From the NCBI GenBank assembly GCA_905178155.1, contig CAJINV010000005.1, positions 2,792,054-2,856,053 on the forward strand: a stretch of DNA of 64,000 nt. Direction: 5' to 3'. The notes beneath the pieces are model-generated. The model saw only the letters and a list, made by a program, of their open reading frames with translations. It was not told the origin of the DNA and did not search any database. The translations under genes were made by a program, and so were the position numbers. Source of the stretch: Amoebophrya sp. A120 (taxonomy: Eukaryota; Sar; Dinophyceae; Syndiniales; Amoebophryaceae). Below are positions 52,054-63,764 of this stretch, one piece after another; position 1 is the stretch's first letter; each line of letters opens with the position of its first letter.

Positions 52054-54237
52054 TAATGAACAGCCACGGAATTATCGACTATGTTAGGCAGCACTGAGAC
52101 TAAAACTCAGTACTTCTTTCCATTTCTTCAACCCAGTACTTGCTGTAGACTTGTCATCTTTCGGTTCTCGTACACCAATGCGTGCAACAGAATCAGAAGA
52201 ACGAAATTTGCAGTATAATCCTGAAGATCCAGGCCTCCAGAGGGCTAAGGCACTGTAGCTGATGCATTCAGTTATATCAAATCCGCCCGGGAACTAATTT
52301 GATTTCAAATCAATTTCAAACTAACTTCAAAGATTTTGAATTTTCGGATTTTTGACCTGTAGTGTGATGTTTGATTTTGACAAAATTAGTCCATGGCATG
52401 AGAAGTACTTACCCTACTTTGCGCTGCCGGTTGTCCATTTTCCACAACGCCGACGATTGTCCACGCTGCTCCCAATGCTGCTTGTTCATCTCCTTTCCCT
52501 TCGGCGTGTCGCCCCGTTCTGCGAGCGTTACCGATCTATTGCCCCCTGCTCTCGCGCTTCACCACAAAAAAACACCGACCTGCTGCTGCTGTGCGCAGTA
52601 TTGACCTCCGTGAACATCGACTGGAAACGGCGGCCGGCTGCGACTGGCGATCGTCCATTCCCCCGCCAGGTGACCTCGACGCGCTTTTTTTTTCTCTACT
52701 TCCAGCGCAGGCCACGCAATGAATTTCGATAGAATTTGTTTTTTGAAAAGATAAGTTCTAGGACCGCTAAAGGATAAACAGTCTTTTGAGGTTTTGCTCG
52801 CTCATCCGAAGAAGAACGGGTAGCAATGTGCTCCTGTACTGTCACGTCAGACATAAGGTGGCTGAAAGTAAGTCTGCGCGCAGCTTGATGATGACCAAGC
52901 CACGCGTCGAGTCGTAGTGCCATTCATCACCCGTGAGAAACAGCAGCACTAGAACCAACCTCGAAATAATATAAAAGTTCATTAATTTGCAGGCACGGCT
53001 GCTATTTGCATTCTGAATCTCACCACAACATCATAAGACAAATAATCAAGTTCGAGAAAAGTAGTGTTGCCGTTGCCGAGTAAATTTCTAAATTGCTTTC
53101 ACGCCCACAAGCACCACCAGGCAAAGAGGCCGGAGCCAGATCATCTGGGGCCTAGCGAGGCGAGAAAGTGAAACCGTGCGTCCCTGCAGTCCTTGTCGAC
53201 TGCGTTCCATGATTTCTGCGAGACGGCAGAGAGTCGGCGCTCTCGTGATCTCGCTATCTGCTGTGCGATTCTGGGACGGGTATAACAAGTGGACTAAGAG
53301 AATAGTTCTAAGTAGGACACCACTGGAAGTAGAGCGTAGGTAGGGTTTTACAAAAGTCAGCTCGCTGCTCAGGTTGGGGCAAACTGGTGCGTCTCGACAT
53401 TGCACTTCGTCGCCGTGTAATGAGAAGGTGCCTGCACTATATAATTGAATTAGAAAAGCGCGGCGCTGTTGCGCTTTGTGGGTCTCGTCGCCAAATTTAA
53501 ACGCAGCGACGAGATGGTGTCAATTGCTAATCTGGGCAACAGTTGCGAAACAGAAATGAAGAACAGCTTAATTTAGGTGGGGAGCGGAGAATAAACCTAA
53601 AGCTCTGAATCAATTAACTAGAAGCCGAAGCTTTTGACTTGCAGCAACAGCAGTGAATGGCTGTAGTCTTTATCTTTTCATCGAGCGAGAGTAAACATTT
53701 GCATTTCTAAAACACGGCCACTGGATATACAAACACTAGCTCGAGTCGGTCGGCGCAAAAGCATTGCACCCACGCAAAGCTCAGCAAGAGGCTAAGCGGA
53801 AAATAGTTCTAATAAATGGCGACGCAGAAAACGGCCGCTAGTATAGTAAGTTCTCTTGACTCGCTTAGGTCGTTTCTGTGCACCGTGGACTCAGCAAGAC
53901 TGGGTGGTCTTGTAGAGGTTCAAACAGATATATTTATATACTCTGACTGCAAGTCCAAGTCACATCGGCAAGCGACAACCACTAACAAACAACGCAAATA
54001 CAAATAGGCAGATGATTGGCTCTCTTCAATCGAGTCAATCTCAATTCAGTTTTAGTACTATTATCAAGTTTGTCATGCACATTTTGATAGCTTTTTTAGT
54101 TTTTCAAGATAATCATCCATCATACAATTGCGCTACATTTATCGGCATTGCACAGCTGGCTGCGCAAAACATTTCTACTTCATGATCTTTTCCACAAACC
54201 GAATCAACAACATTTCCACTCCACAACCACAGGAGAC
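52054..54237. other. Convergent intergenic region between genes 7 and 8
   Basis: About 2.2 kb where the plus-strand and minus-strand gene runs meet. AT-rich, with short repeated words near 52290-52330 (TTTCAAATCAATTTCAAAC). A miniature palindrome of introner type sits at 54063-54090. No coding sequence with a domain and no RNA gene recognised. Confidence 0.5.
54063..54090. repeat. Miniature TATCAA...TTGATA palindrome
   Basis: A 28-bp segment, TATCAAG...TTTTGATA, encloses TTTGTCATGCACA. It has the terminal TATCA/TGATA and the internal TTTGTCATGC of introners but almost nothing else; possibly a solo remnant. Confidence 0.4.
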
Positions 54238-56599
54238 CTAGGCGTCGTCCCCCTCCTCCACCAAATCGCTGCCACCCTGCTGGTTGTTTCCGTTTCCACC
54301 GTTGTTGGCGGCCGCCGGGGGCGCCCGCTTGATCGCGGCCTCCTTCGCCTGCAGAAAGATGGCCAAAATCTCCTTGGAGGTGGTCTTCAACCAGGTGCAG
54401 TTGCCGTTCAAGGTGTGCACACCGACACCATTCACCGCCCACAACTTCTCGATCCCCTCGTACTTCTTGTACCACTCCGTGAGGTCCTTCAGGGTTGCGG
54501 TGGTGCTCGCTTTGAAGGCGTCGACCTCGGTTTTCGCCGTGGTCAAGAAACCCAGCGCCTGCTGCTTCTGCCACATCTGCACCGCAGTTCCGAGGTGCTC
54601 CCGGGCGGCAATGTGGTCGTCGTGCGCCAACTGGGTAACCGCGAACGCAATGGCGTTTTTCACCTCGGTGATCTGCGCGATAGAAGGCGAGCGGCGCAAC
54701 AACTTGACGACCTTGGCGTGCGACGAGATGTAGGACCGCTCCAACAAAGCCGCACCGGAGATGATTTCCATGGTACCCGCCGCGAGGGCGGGGGCGGGGT
54801 TCTGCAGGTTTGCGTTCACGACAGCCCTGCAGGCCACGCTGTATTCGTCCCACTCCGCAGACTGCTTTTCGTTCACCTGCGCACCGAAACCGGGGCAGTT
54901 GCTGCGGACGGATTCCAAGTGTTTCGCCCAGTCGATGTTCAACAGGTGGGCCGCGACGTACTTCTTGTTCAAGGAGAGAAATTTGGTGACAAATAATTTG
55001 ATCTCCTTGTTCATGTTTTGCAGCGTCTGAAACTGCGCCTCGTTGAGAAGCGTCTTGGTCTTGTTGATAGCAGCGGTGCGATCGGTTGGGGCCATCAAGA
55101 TGAAACTCACGATGGGCACAGAGTCGTCCTCGGCCGCGATCGCACTCAGGACCTGGGGGATCTCAAAGTCGAAGTCCGTCACCGTCTTCTTCTCCGCCTG
55201 CGTCAGGGCGACGTTGGTCAGGACATGCTGCCGCAACAACTTCACCGTCAAGTCCTTCTCCACCCCCGTTGCAGCGACGGTCACGAGGTCCTCCACAGAC
55301 TTGTAGAACTTCCCGTAGCATCGAGTGCAAAAATATCGCACCACGAGAAATCGCATGACTGCGCATCACTCTTTTGTTCCAGCATGACAGATCTTGCGTT
55401 TTCTTCCGAGAGAATTTGTCATGCGATTTCCGTTAGTGCGATAATTTTGCAATGCTTATGTTGGTGGATTCTGGCTTGTTTTGGGGATTTTGCTGCCAGG
55501 TCTTGATTCTGTCCTTCACCTCCGGCATGGAGTTCTGCGTCAACAACTCGTAGTGCTTGCCGATGTTGTCCTTGATGTATTTGCGGGTGCTGATCCTGTG
55601 ATTTATTTTTTCATTATTTTCGAGTTGGGAGGCGTATTGCTATCTTGCGCGAAGCGCGTATCGAAATCAGGTCCCATAGGCCACAGGTTGCAACACAATT
55701 CGCACAGTGCGAAAAGCAAAGCGCTGCACAACACTGAACCGAATCCACCATAATATACGTCATGCAAAAATTTTATCAGGTTCAGGGCGGCCCAAGCTGC
55801 AAGATAATCCCATCTATAATCAGGTCGGCGTCGTATCTCGCCAGACAACACACACAAGAAAATATGTAAAATACCAGGCCACGACTTTGTCGATCTTGTC
55901 GAACGCCGGCGGCTTGTTTTTTTCTTCCTGCTCGAGGTCCTTGTTTCCCGCCACGGCTTTGTCGTCCTTTTTGGAAACGTCCGCAATTTTCAACTTCCCC
56001 TTCCCCCGGTTTTCCATCTCGTACTTCTGGTTGGGCTTGCACAAGTTGATCATGCTGGCCACCAAGGTTTTGGTCAGCCGGACCCGCATCTCCGGGAGGG
56101 GAAAGCCGAGGTTGGGCTGGTTGAAGGACTGCTCGACGTTTCTCAGCGCCGCATAGGAGGTGGTCTTTTCGATCAACTCCTCGCCCTTCTTGACCACGTC
56201 TTCCGCCTGCTGCTTCGTCCAGGTCGCCGCCTCATCCCGTTTCAGTTTGAAAAACCCCGTGTTCCACGAGCCGACATCATCGCGGGTTGCCAAGAAGACC
56301 GCTTTGTCCTTCGCCACATCGTTGTTTTCCGGATCGTCCGCCGCCTTCATCGCGTCCAATAATTCCCGCGCAGTATTCCGCTGGTCCTTGAAGTCGCGCT
56401 TGATGTTCTGCGTGTTGTAATTGCGGCCGCGCACGAAGTCCTCCGCGGCGTCTCGGACGTTGGGGTCGTCCATGTTAACCGCGGGGAAGGTCCGCTGAAA
56501 TTTCTCAATCTCCGTTAGGGTTAAGCGGCGCTTCTTCGATTCCGGCTCCGCCATCTGCTTGGCCATGAACTTCATGGCCCTCTTGTTTGACTCGCTCAT
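54238..56599 (-). CDS. Conserved-looking protein of unknown function (646 aa)
   Basis: Minus-strand exons 56599-55875, 55595-55460 and 55317-54238; phases agree. ATG 56599 (MSESNKRAMKF) is preferred over an upstream in-frame ATG at 56662. No signal peptide; a basic KKRR cluster near residue 25 could be nuclear-targeting. The protein is mostly helical and charged, with heptad-like stretches but no catalytic motif I recognise. The tail is Asn/Gly-rich and acidic (ending VEEGDDA). The first intron (55596-55874) is GT-AG on the minus strand; the second (55318-55459) is introner-like. It shares style with gene 9: MSE start, no membrane segments, low Ser content. Confidence 0.7.
55318..55459 (-). 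mobile_element. Introner, GCAAAA-TATCGCAC family, gene 8 (142 nt)
   Basis: Plus-strand ends are CATCGAGTGCAAAAATATCG and, from the right, CATAAGCATTGCAAAATTAT, both continuing to CGCAC and, further in, GAAATCGCATGA. The flanking direct repeat is not preserved, so it is probably old. Removal on the minus strand gives E-S-T-N-Y-G-K-F-Y in frame. Confidence 0.75.
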
Positions 56600-58218
56600 T
56601 CTTGAAGCCGGGTCGGTGACAGGAACAAAAGCTGAAGAGAGAAGGAGAAGTAGTTGCGGCAACGTCAGTAGCTGTTGATCTGCTGTCGTGTCGACGAAAA
56701 AGTTGCAGTCGCAGCGTGCTCTCGTCTTCTGCGGCGGTGCGAAAGGTGCAACGCCTTGGAGATCAAGCCTGCCGGGACAGAAACGCTTGACAGAAGGCCG
56801 TGGGGGTGGTCTAGTTTTGTTCTATAGTTTCAAAGCCAGGTGCTTCGGTGCGTGCGGTGGTCAGAATACACTGACGGCGCGCGAGCTCTTATCACTGAAA
56901 CCACTAATACAATGAATGCAAAACACCAGCCAAGTGAACCCTTTATGAGTCACAGCTTTGCTGTCGCAATTTGCAGGCTACATCGATATGACACCTGATG
57001 CGATTTTTGCGTTTCTTCTTTTGCAGAATTCGACCGGCGATCGAACTTTCCGAAAACGAATCAAGGGCGCCAAATTTGTGTTGCGGGAGCAACTCCTTTC
57101 CCTCGCTCTGTAGTCCGTGAGGCCTTTTTTCGTTTCCCTCAAATAGCTTAGAACTCGAAGTAAACTCAACACTACCGAGCTGCTGGTGCTGCGCTGCGTA
57201 CTAAAGAGCCTTCGCAACTCACAAACTTCGTGCTTTGGTGGGGGCGAACCTCTAGTATGCTTGCCGGGACCTGAAATAAAAAAGGAAAACCAACACCCCA
57301 GGGGGTCTAGGTGTTGCAACAAAGCTCCTCCCTCGAACCCTCGAAACGCAATGTCGTTGTAGACGACACGGAAAGCTTGGCGGACGCAGAAAAAACAGGC
57401 CGACGTGAAAAAACAAAAACCGAGCACAACCAACGTTGCGCGAGCGCATCGCCACAACATGGAGTCAGGGTGGCGCCCCTCAAGCAGCTGTCTTTTAGTG
57501 GGTTTCTAACTAAGCGTAAGCGGGGCCGCTGCGTCGTCAGGAGCAGGGCCAAAAAAAAAAGACCGATGGAAAAGGCACGAGCCCAGGAGAGCGAGCAGCC
57601 CCCGGCGTCGCACCACGCAGTAGGCACTTTGTAGCGCCGAGGCAGGGCGAAAAGGCACAGGGCGCGCCACCTTTTCGTGACCTAATACGGGGCGAATTTT
57701 GGCACTTTGCCTGTTCCACCGCCCTAGCGGCGACGCAAGGTCCCCGACAATCTTGCCGTAGAACGCTGCCGCTGGGCCGGCTGGGGGCGACGCGCTTTTG
57801 CCCGAAACACGACCTAGAAAGCTACTTTGCTGTTATGGGGATGGGAGAAAGCGACAAAAATGTCGCCGCTGTTACTGCATCAAGAGACGCAGTGCCGCCG
57901 TAAACGGCCGGCATCTAAGGTGCGGGGAGGCCGCTACTCTTCACCCAAAGAAGAAAACTTTTGAACCCATCTACTGGGGGCGCCTGCTTTTCTGAAACCC
58001 AGAACCCCGACCACCGCAAGCAGGCACCCCCCTGCCCTCAAGAGACTCCAGAGCCCCCAAAACCGGCAGGCCCGGCATCTAGAATGTGCGCTGCGATCCG
58101 TAGCGGCCCGAAGCATACGCAGCAGGCGCTCGAGCCGTCTGCGCCAGCCCAACAAAAATTATCGCGGCCGGCGCGAAGCGCCGGCCCCACCAAAAAATAC
58201 AGGTCCCGGACGTGCCGC

Positions 58219-58361
58219 GATCCGACGGTTGAAATTGGGCGGGCCAAAGCAATCCACCGTTTGAAGTTGGTTCGAAAAAGGCAATCCGGCGTTTGAAGTT
58301 GGTCCAAAACTGGCAATCCGCCGTTTGAAGTTGGTCCAAAAGTGGCAATCCGGCGTTTGAA
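58219..58361. repeat. 32-bp tandem repeat, about 4.5 copies
   Basis: Unit close to GGCAATCCGGCGTTTGAAGT plus TGGTCCAAAACT. The first copy is most diverged and the last is cut off at TTTGAAATGG. Confidence 0.8.
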
Positions 58362-58370
58362 ATGGATTCA

Positions 58371-58442
58371 GTCCAAAAGCAGTCCAAATAAGTCTGAACC
58401 AAGATTCTAAGTAGGCGGATTTTTTTGGACTGCTTTTGGACT
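58371..58442. repeat. 18-bp perfect inverted repeat
   Basis: AGTCCAAAAGCAGTCCAAA and its reverse complement TTTGGACTGCTTTTGGACT, about 35 nt apart, directly after the 32-bp tandem repeat, with which it shares GTCCAAAA. Confidence 0.75.
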
Positions 58443-58683
58443 CTTTTTGACTTTTTTGGATTTTCCACGGATTGCTTCGATTCAGCTCAGAAAAAAATAC
58501 ACAAGTTCCAAACCTCCGTCTATCGAAAGAAGGACAAATTTGCTTCGTTAGCTCATTGGCAAGCACACAGTCAGTGAGGGAACGAAGCAACTCCGTCTGT
58601 AGTGCGAAGCTGATAGCTAAACCCTGAAGGCGACAGTTCCGCTACCGCTGCTTGCCAACCTACAAATCACAAAACTACTAGCA

Positions 58684-61600
58684 CTACACCAGCGGGCTCA
58701 AGAACTGGAGCTCGGCCTCCGGAATTTCGCAATACGATAAAACGTCCGCCCGCTGCACCTTGTCTAGCTCCTGCTGGGTAATGGTTTCCACCGTGGCGAG
58801 CAACTCCTTCACCATTTCGCCGTATTGGGTTTTGAGTGTCTTCTGCGCTTCTGCGCTGGCTTTGTAGCTGCTGTTGAGGCGGATGCGGGTGCTGCGCTGG
58901 ATGATGAAGCTCTGCATCCAACACCAGCCGAGGAGCAAACAGGTGCACCACATCATATCCTTCAAGTTATCGCGGGTGTAGCCCAGCCGCCGAACTCCTC
59001 CCTTCACCGCTTGGAAAGATCGAAAAGCATTCAAACCCGCGACAGCAGTATAGAGTTTTTTGGTACGCCCCTGCGCCGTGCATGTAAGGGACATGCTTAG
59101 GTTGTTTTTCGCAGTGTGGACGGACGTACCGTCGGCAATTTTCCACTCCCCCGCCGGCAAACACCCCTCCACCCAACTTTCTGCGTCTTCGGATATCTTG
59201 TTCCGCTTTCGCACCAGTTCTCGTGCCTGCTTATCGGTCAGGACAAGGTAGTTGCTTCCAACGGATGCGGCGGGGTCGTCCGCTCTGCTGGATTCGTTTG
59301 TGGCGGCGAAGGTGCTCTTCGCCTCGCCCTTTGCCCCTTCTTTCCGGAAAGCAGGATGCGTTCGGCTTCCGGCATTCGCAATGCCGTCTTTCTTCTGTTT
59401 TTTCGATCCACCGTCGGCCCACCGCTCGTTTCCAAGTAAAGGTCGGGAACTCGCACTCGAGGACGACGCACTACTGCTGCTGCCGGCTACTGTATCCGCA
59501 CCCCGCTTGTTGTTCGCGGCCACACCTTCAAAGGCGGCATTGTTCCACGCCCGCATTCCTGCTGCCCCATGCGTTTTGCTTTGGACATTGAGCCCTCTGA
59601 CGCCGTTCGCCACCTTCGATAGGGTCGCGGGGGCATCGCCTTCAACCCCCCGGAGCTCCCGCAGCAGCTCCTGTAGGTGCTCGTCTGCGCCGCTCTTGCT
59701 GTCTTGCTTTGGCCGCGGGTTCACTTCCACCTTCTTCTGTTCCTGGAGCTGCACCTTTTTCGAGGGATCAAAAATCTCGCCGGCGATGGTCCAAAGTCCG
59801 GCCGGCTCCAATCTCGCCGACTTGATGCAGTACTTGGTCTTCGCGTGTTTGCTCCTGAAGTCGAAATCGCTAAAAAAATAGCGGTCGCCCGGTCTGCCCG
59901 GCGCCGGCTTGAAGGAGTTTTTGTTTTTCCCCTGCGTCAAGCGGACTAGTCGCCGCGCTGTAAATTTTTTCGGCTTCCGCAAAACCCACACGACCAGAAG
60001 CGCCTCCTCGGAGCCGTCGGAGTTTGTGAAGACGATGAGCAGGTGCGTCCCGGTTCCCATTTGGATCTGCAGGTCGTCCCAATCGTAGTCAAAGTTTGCA
60101 GCCTGCTGCGCCTGCTGCCCGTCGCCAGCCTGCCCTTCGTCGTCCGGGGTTTCTTTTGCCGCCTTCTTCGCAGCCGGCTTGTGCAAACTGGTAACCCTGG
60201 CCAGGTCCACCGCGGTTCGCACCAGGTCATTGGGCGGCTTCCGCCACATTTCCACGGCGTTGAGGGAGAATTGCTGTGCCCGCGGCATAAACAGCCGCTC
60301 TTTCACCGCAGCTGCCCGCTCCTTGCACGTGCCGTCCTGCCACTGTGTCCGCACCGCAGCCTTGACGCGGTCGTAGAATTGCAACTCCTCCCCCAGTACT
60401 ATTTTTCTTGCGTGGTTGCGGTCCGCGTTTTGAAAAAAATGCTCCTTGCGCTCGTCTTTCCAGGCTGCGAACCCTTCCTTTGCGGCCTTGTTGTGCTCCG
60501 CCGCCTCCACGACGTAGACCTCCCAGGCGTCGGCGCCGAGCGTTTCGGGGTTGGCGCTCTTGTTGGCCTCTGCTATGGGCATCGGCGGCTGGTCCCCGAA
60601 ACCTGTCATGAGATCTGCGCGCGCAAATTCCTGCGGAATTTTTACGCGGCACCGGGCTAACTCCCAGCCACACCGCTCGAAGGAATCAATTTCGTCCAAC
60701 TCCGTCAGCCTCTCTTCGGTTTGCCGCGCCAATGTGCGCCCGACGTTCTCCGCGTCCAGCGCATCTACCCCCTTCGGGTTTCGGGAATCCTGCATGCGCT
60801 GCAGTGTGGCGTGCTTGCGTTCCACCGGCATCGTGGTCTTCGAAATTTGCTCTGCTGCGTCCGCCACCTCATTCATAAAATCCACGGCGCTACTGAAGGG
60901 AAGGACCTGCGGCCGCACGCTCGCCTCGTTGGCGTGGTAAAGTTTGCAGATTTCCTGGAGCTGGACGAGGGCGATGGAGGCGGGGTTGTCGGTCTCAAGC
61001 TTCTGCGGGTACTTTGCAAATTGCTTCAAGTAGGCACCGCGCTCGTTTTCCGGCAGTTTGCCATACCCACGGAGAAACTGGAAGTGCTTGTGGAAGGGAG
61101 TCTTGACAACACGGCTGTAAAAAGCGGCACCCAAAACCTGCAACGACTGTCGCCCGGCGGCGCTGTAGCGTTGTATCATGTCCGCCGAGATTTTTGGCTC
61201 CACCATTTTCAACAAAACCCCCAACGTGTCCACGTGCAAAAGCTCCTCCGCGGCGTCCAGGTCTGCGTAGAACCGGTCGTGGCAGGCTTCGTCGCCACAG
61301 GAGGCGTTTTCGATCTTTGCCACATGCCCCTCGTAGTGCTCGATAGCTCGACAAAGGACGCAGACCACAACCATCGACCCCGCAACCTCTACACCAGCCC
61401 ACTCACTTCCGGATCAATACGCTGCAAAAGGATCGCACTTGTCCTTGTGGCAACTGCGCTTGCATTACAGATTCAAATTATTTTCGCAGAAACATACAGG
61501 AAATTCAAACTTGTCATGCTGATTCAACGTACACGTAGGAGAGGCGGGGAGATTTCAATCTGTCATGCATGATTTCCACTCCGTCCGATGAGTATGAATA

Positions 61601-63764
61601 TGCATTGCGACGCGCGCGACCCTTTTGCAAACGATAAGACAAGTGCAGCGACGACTTGACCAGGCACCCGAGCATCTCCGCCACCACAACCCGCTCCATG
61701 TCGGACCCCGCGCGAATCCACCTACTGAAACTTGGGGGCCTGATTCCCCTTGTCGCGGTCGCCAGAATCCCCATCGCCATCGCCTTCACCTTCTCACTCC
61801 CGCCCCAGCTGCTAAGCTCCTCGTCCGAGACGACAACAGCAAGACTCTTACTCCCATCGATGCTGATTTTGTTGAGGAGGAGGTCCGACAACGAGCGGTC
61901 TTTTTCTGTTCCCGAATCTGCAACCCGTGCTGCGCCGTAAACACCTCCGGCGAGAAATTTCCGCAGCGCCGCTGTTTGCGGCGTCATGCTGCTACCGGGT
62001 AGCTCGGGCGGTTTGACAAGCGAGAAGCGCGATGGCCCGGCCGGAACCTTCACCCGCTTCGGAAACTCCTGCCCCATGTTCGACTGGATGGCGAGCTGGT
62101 GCTTCCCGATGAGTTTCCCGGTAACAAAAACCTTCTTTTCCCACTTCTCCGTGTCGATGTTGCAGCGCAAAAGGAAAAGGGTCGCAGCCTCTTCCAGGGC
62201 TGTACCGCACTCGTGTTCCTCGCAATGGCTCGGCAAATGCACCAAGTGATGGGCGGAGCCGCTTCTGACGAATTCCTTTGGTGCGGCAGCTGCGTGTTTG
62301 GCCTGGCACATCAGCCCGGTCGCCTGGTGCGTCAAATTCATGTCCGGCCCGCGCAAATATGGATGGAAAAATAGCACAGCATGCTGGGAAACCACACCTC
62401 TTCGATTGTTTAGAGCGTACTCATGCCAAAATGGCGTGGGCTTACTGATACTATCGCTCTTTTTGCTTGGTACAACAACAACGACAACACAACTCCAGAT
62501 AGGACCCTGGCGCGACGGGAGCGTAGCGCATGTAAAGCATCGCGCCACTAATCATCTTTACATAAGTCATATAATCAAGCATCACAAGCTGGGCACTTTC
62601 TTCTCCCTTTCCCTTTTTTGGAAAAAAAACGGAATTTGTCATGCGTTATGGCATGATGAGTGGGCACCATTCCACTCACCTGGTTCCCTTTTTTTACCTT
62701 AGATCTGAAGACGAAGAAGCTTGTCACGCAAGCACTGTAGCATGAGCGGGTAGTGGTTCTAATTGATTCCGCTTCTCTAGGATCGCGCCAGAATCAATAC
62801 GCATGACAAAATCGAGGAGGCATCTTGTTCCAGCATGCTGCTTGAAAGAAGTGTGTTCGGATAAATCGCTCGACGTGTTGAGCACGAGAAGGGGGGGAAA
62901 CTTTTCGGCATGCGACAAGACGTTCTTCAAATCCCGCACGACGGTGTCCGCTACCCGTTGGGACGGTATGCGATTGTCCTGCAGGAGAGTCGCGATCTGC
63001 TTATCCTCATTCTTCAGGAGACCCTCCTGAACCACTTTCGAAGGCTGGAGGATTGTTGACGACGGCAGCGTGACCGTCTTCCAAGTCTGGCCCGCCTTCC
63101 AGGACAGGGTTACTATTGTGACGAAGAATTTTGCAGCGCGGTCGATGATCGTCAGCTTATTCGCGCCGACAGCTTTGCCAAGGCTGTCGACGCCCAATCT
63201 CGCCCCACACGGCGTCGCGTCGGACATGTGCGTCAACACCGCCGACCTGTTTCCACCACTGCTGATTATTTTCCCTGCTTCTCGTTCACCTGCTTTTTTT
63301 GCAAACAGGGCAGCCCGCTCCCATTGGACGTCGACGCGTGCCTCCCCGCTGAAGAACGGCTCCACCGTTCGATCTCGCGTCGCATCGGGAGGAAGATCGA
63401 CCTCCATGTCGGCGACACCCCCGGGCGAGTCCGAGGTCGCTGTCCGCTCCGACATGGTCTGGTTGCTGCCCGACTGAAAAAACTCTCCTCCCCCAATAGC
63501 TGCACCGCCGGTATCGCTTGCCGCAGAAAACTCGTGCTGATCACCCCAGTCCAGCAGCAACGCTGCATCGCCCCCGCCGGTGGACACGTTTGAAAAGACA
63601 TCATCGACGCCGCCAGAGGTCCCAGGCACAGCTCCCGACCAGGTAGAAGATGCTGAAGGCGAGGCGGAAATATTGTTGTTCCAATTTGTTGACGCATCTC
63701 CAAGTTCGTCGAACGCAAAAAAGTCGCCCTGCAGCTCTGCAAGCTGTGCAGCCGCTTCGCTCAT
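58684..63764 (-). CDS. Large protein of unknown function (about 1515 aa)
   Basis: Minus-strand exons 63764-62800, 62492-61638 and 61411-58684; phases agree. Start ATG 63764 (MSEAAAQLAELQGDFFAF). The N-terminal 150 residues are acidic and Ser/Gly-rich; the rest is mixed alpha/beta. Visible features are CVVVVVVPSKK at the first junction, WIRAGSDMERVVVAEML, a Cys/His stretch HLPSHCEEHECG, and a Lys/Ala-rich linker near residues 1250-1340. There is no signal peptide. A hydrophobic stretch near MMWCTCLLLGWCWMQ could be one membrane segment. I recognise no family. Both introns are introner-like with degenerate flanking repeats, so exact junctions are uncertain by a few nt; the chosen ones are those that keep the frame. 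Confidence 0.65.
61412..61637 (-). mobile_element. Introner, TGCAAAAGG family, gene 9 (226 nt)
   Basis: Minus-strand left end TATCGTTTGCAAAAGGGTCG; right end reversed TACGCTGCAAAAGGATCGCA. Flanks TTGTC and TTGATC match loosely. Removal gives S-L-H-L-S-G-S-E-W in frame and avoids a TGA directly upstream of exon 3. It contains two TTGTCATGC words. Confidence 0.7.
62493..62799 (-). mobile_element. Introner-like intron, CTGGCGCGA family, gene 9 (307 nt)
   Basis: Inverted ends share CTGGCGCGA (minus strand TATTGATTCTGGCGCGA; right end reversed TAGGACCCTGGCGCGA). No clear direct repeat remains. On the minus strand it starts after ATGCG; removal gives F-V-M-R-C-V-V-V. The TTTGTCATGC word occurs internally near 62636 and just outside near 62806. 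Confidence 0.6.

Larger units (their letters stand above)
56600..58683. other. Intergenic region between genes 8 and 9
   Basis: About 2.1 kb upstream of gene 8 and downstream of gene 9. It holds GC-rich DNA (57280-58200), a 32-bp tandem repeat (58219-58361) and an 18-bp inverted repeat (58371-58442). Small ORFs lack domains. Confidence 0.5.
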
